A program made the translations under genes and the position numbers. Shown one piece after another: positions 63,980-64,000 of a stretch of 64,000 bases of DNA. The stretch comes from Marinobacter pelagius (lineage in GTDB: Bacteria; Pseudomonadota; Gammaproteobacteria; Pseudomonadales; Oleiphilaceae): positions 806,001 through 870,000 of the forward strand of contig NZ_FOUR01000001.1 of the NCBI RefSeq assembly GCF_900114925.1, read 5' to 3'. The notes below the pieces were generated by a model. That model saw nothing but the letters and a program-made list of their open reading frames with translations. It did no database searches and was not told the DNA's origin. Position 1 is the stretch's first letter, and each line of letters opens with the position of its first letter.

Positions 63980-64000
63980 TAACGTTGGGGTCACATACTC

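Noticed and set aside
63987..64000. Fifth GGGGTCAGA palindrome at the window end
   Set aside because: Only GGGGTCACATACTC is visible; the second arm lies outside the window and the seventh to ninth bases differ from the other copies.

Overview
The window is a 64 kb piece of a high-GC gammaproteobacterial chromosome, most probably Marinobacter. The strongest pointer is a wax ester synthase/diacylglycerol acyltransferase at 14642-16015 that reads, from memory, very like the characterised Marinobacter WS1/Ma2 enzymes. TRAP and sodium-coupled transporters, many c-di-GMP proteins and palindromic intergenic elements fit the same marine, lipid-using lifestyle. No rRNA, tRNA, CRISPR array, prophage, transposase or replication origin was seen.

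Layout. 1-8.8 kb: housekeeping genes (DUF3429, DUF6482, tag, a phosphopantetheinyl transferase, pdxH), an MHYT protein with a degenerate GGDEF domain, a DUF748 envelope protein, a periplasmic solute-binding protein and yfbR. 8.9-17.7 kb: an SDR, a diguanylate cyclase, a class II amidotransferase, a PF10118-type hydrolase divergent from an AraC-type regulator, a TM2 protein, the wax ester synthase, an SprT-like metalloprotein and an orphan Hcp. 17.9-20.3 kb: an ExbB-ExbD-ExbD-TonB operon behind a good Fur-box match. 20.4-33.2 kb: a Cache-PAS-GGDEF protein, TauE/SafE permease, lytic transglycosylase, amidase, metNIQ, 1-Cys peroxiredoxin, AGCS symporter, CBS protein and S-formylglutathione hydrolase.

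33.2-45.2 kb is the most interesting part: eight tightly packed minus-strand genes, five of whose junctions overlap or abut. In transcription order they encode a soluble histidine kinase, a response regulator, an MglA-like small GTPase, a second soluble kinase, a receiver domain fused to a PilB/GspE-type secretion ATPase, a large membrane kinase with PAS domains, a single-domain receiver, and a REC-PAS-LOV-GGDEF-EAL-REC protein carrying the flavin-cysteine motif of blue-light LOV sensors. Together they look like one signalling machine joining two-component signalling, Ras-like polarity control, c-di-GMP and a pilus/secretion motor. No pilin, platform protein or MglB partner is encoded nearby.

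45.5-51.2 kb holds another diguanylate cyclase, a MATE exporter, an EamA transporter, an NSS-family sodium symporter and a secreted protein of unknown function. 51.2-54.2 kb is a TRAP transporter (large permease, small permease, binding protein). 54.4-64 kb is an acyl-CoA catabolic region: crotonase, two acyl-CoA ligases, two SDRs, a PaaI thioesterase, an acyl-CoA dehydrogenase, an aminoglycoside-phosphotransferase-like kinase and a SurE-type phosphatase. The kinase plus dehydrogenase pairing resembles the phosphorylation route for 4-hydroxyacyl-CoA breakdown.

Several intergenic palindromes recur. Two elements (28439-28549 and 59391-59500) share loop sequences but have unrelated, perfectly paired stems, so structure rather than sequence seems to be kept. 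Four GGGGTCAGA-type palindromes form a second family.
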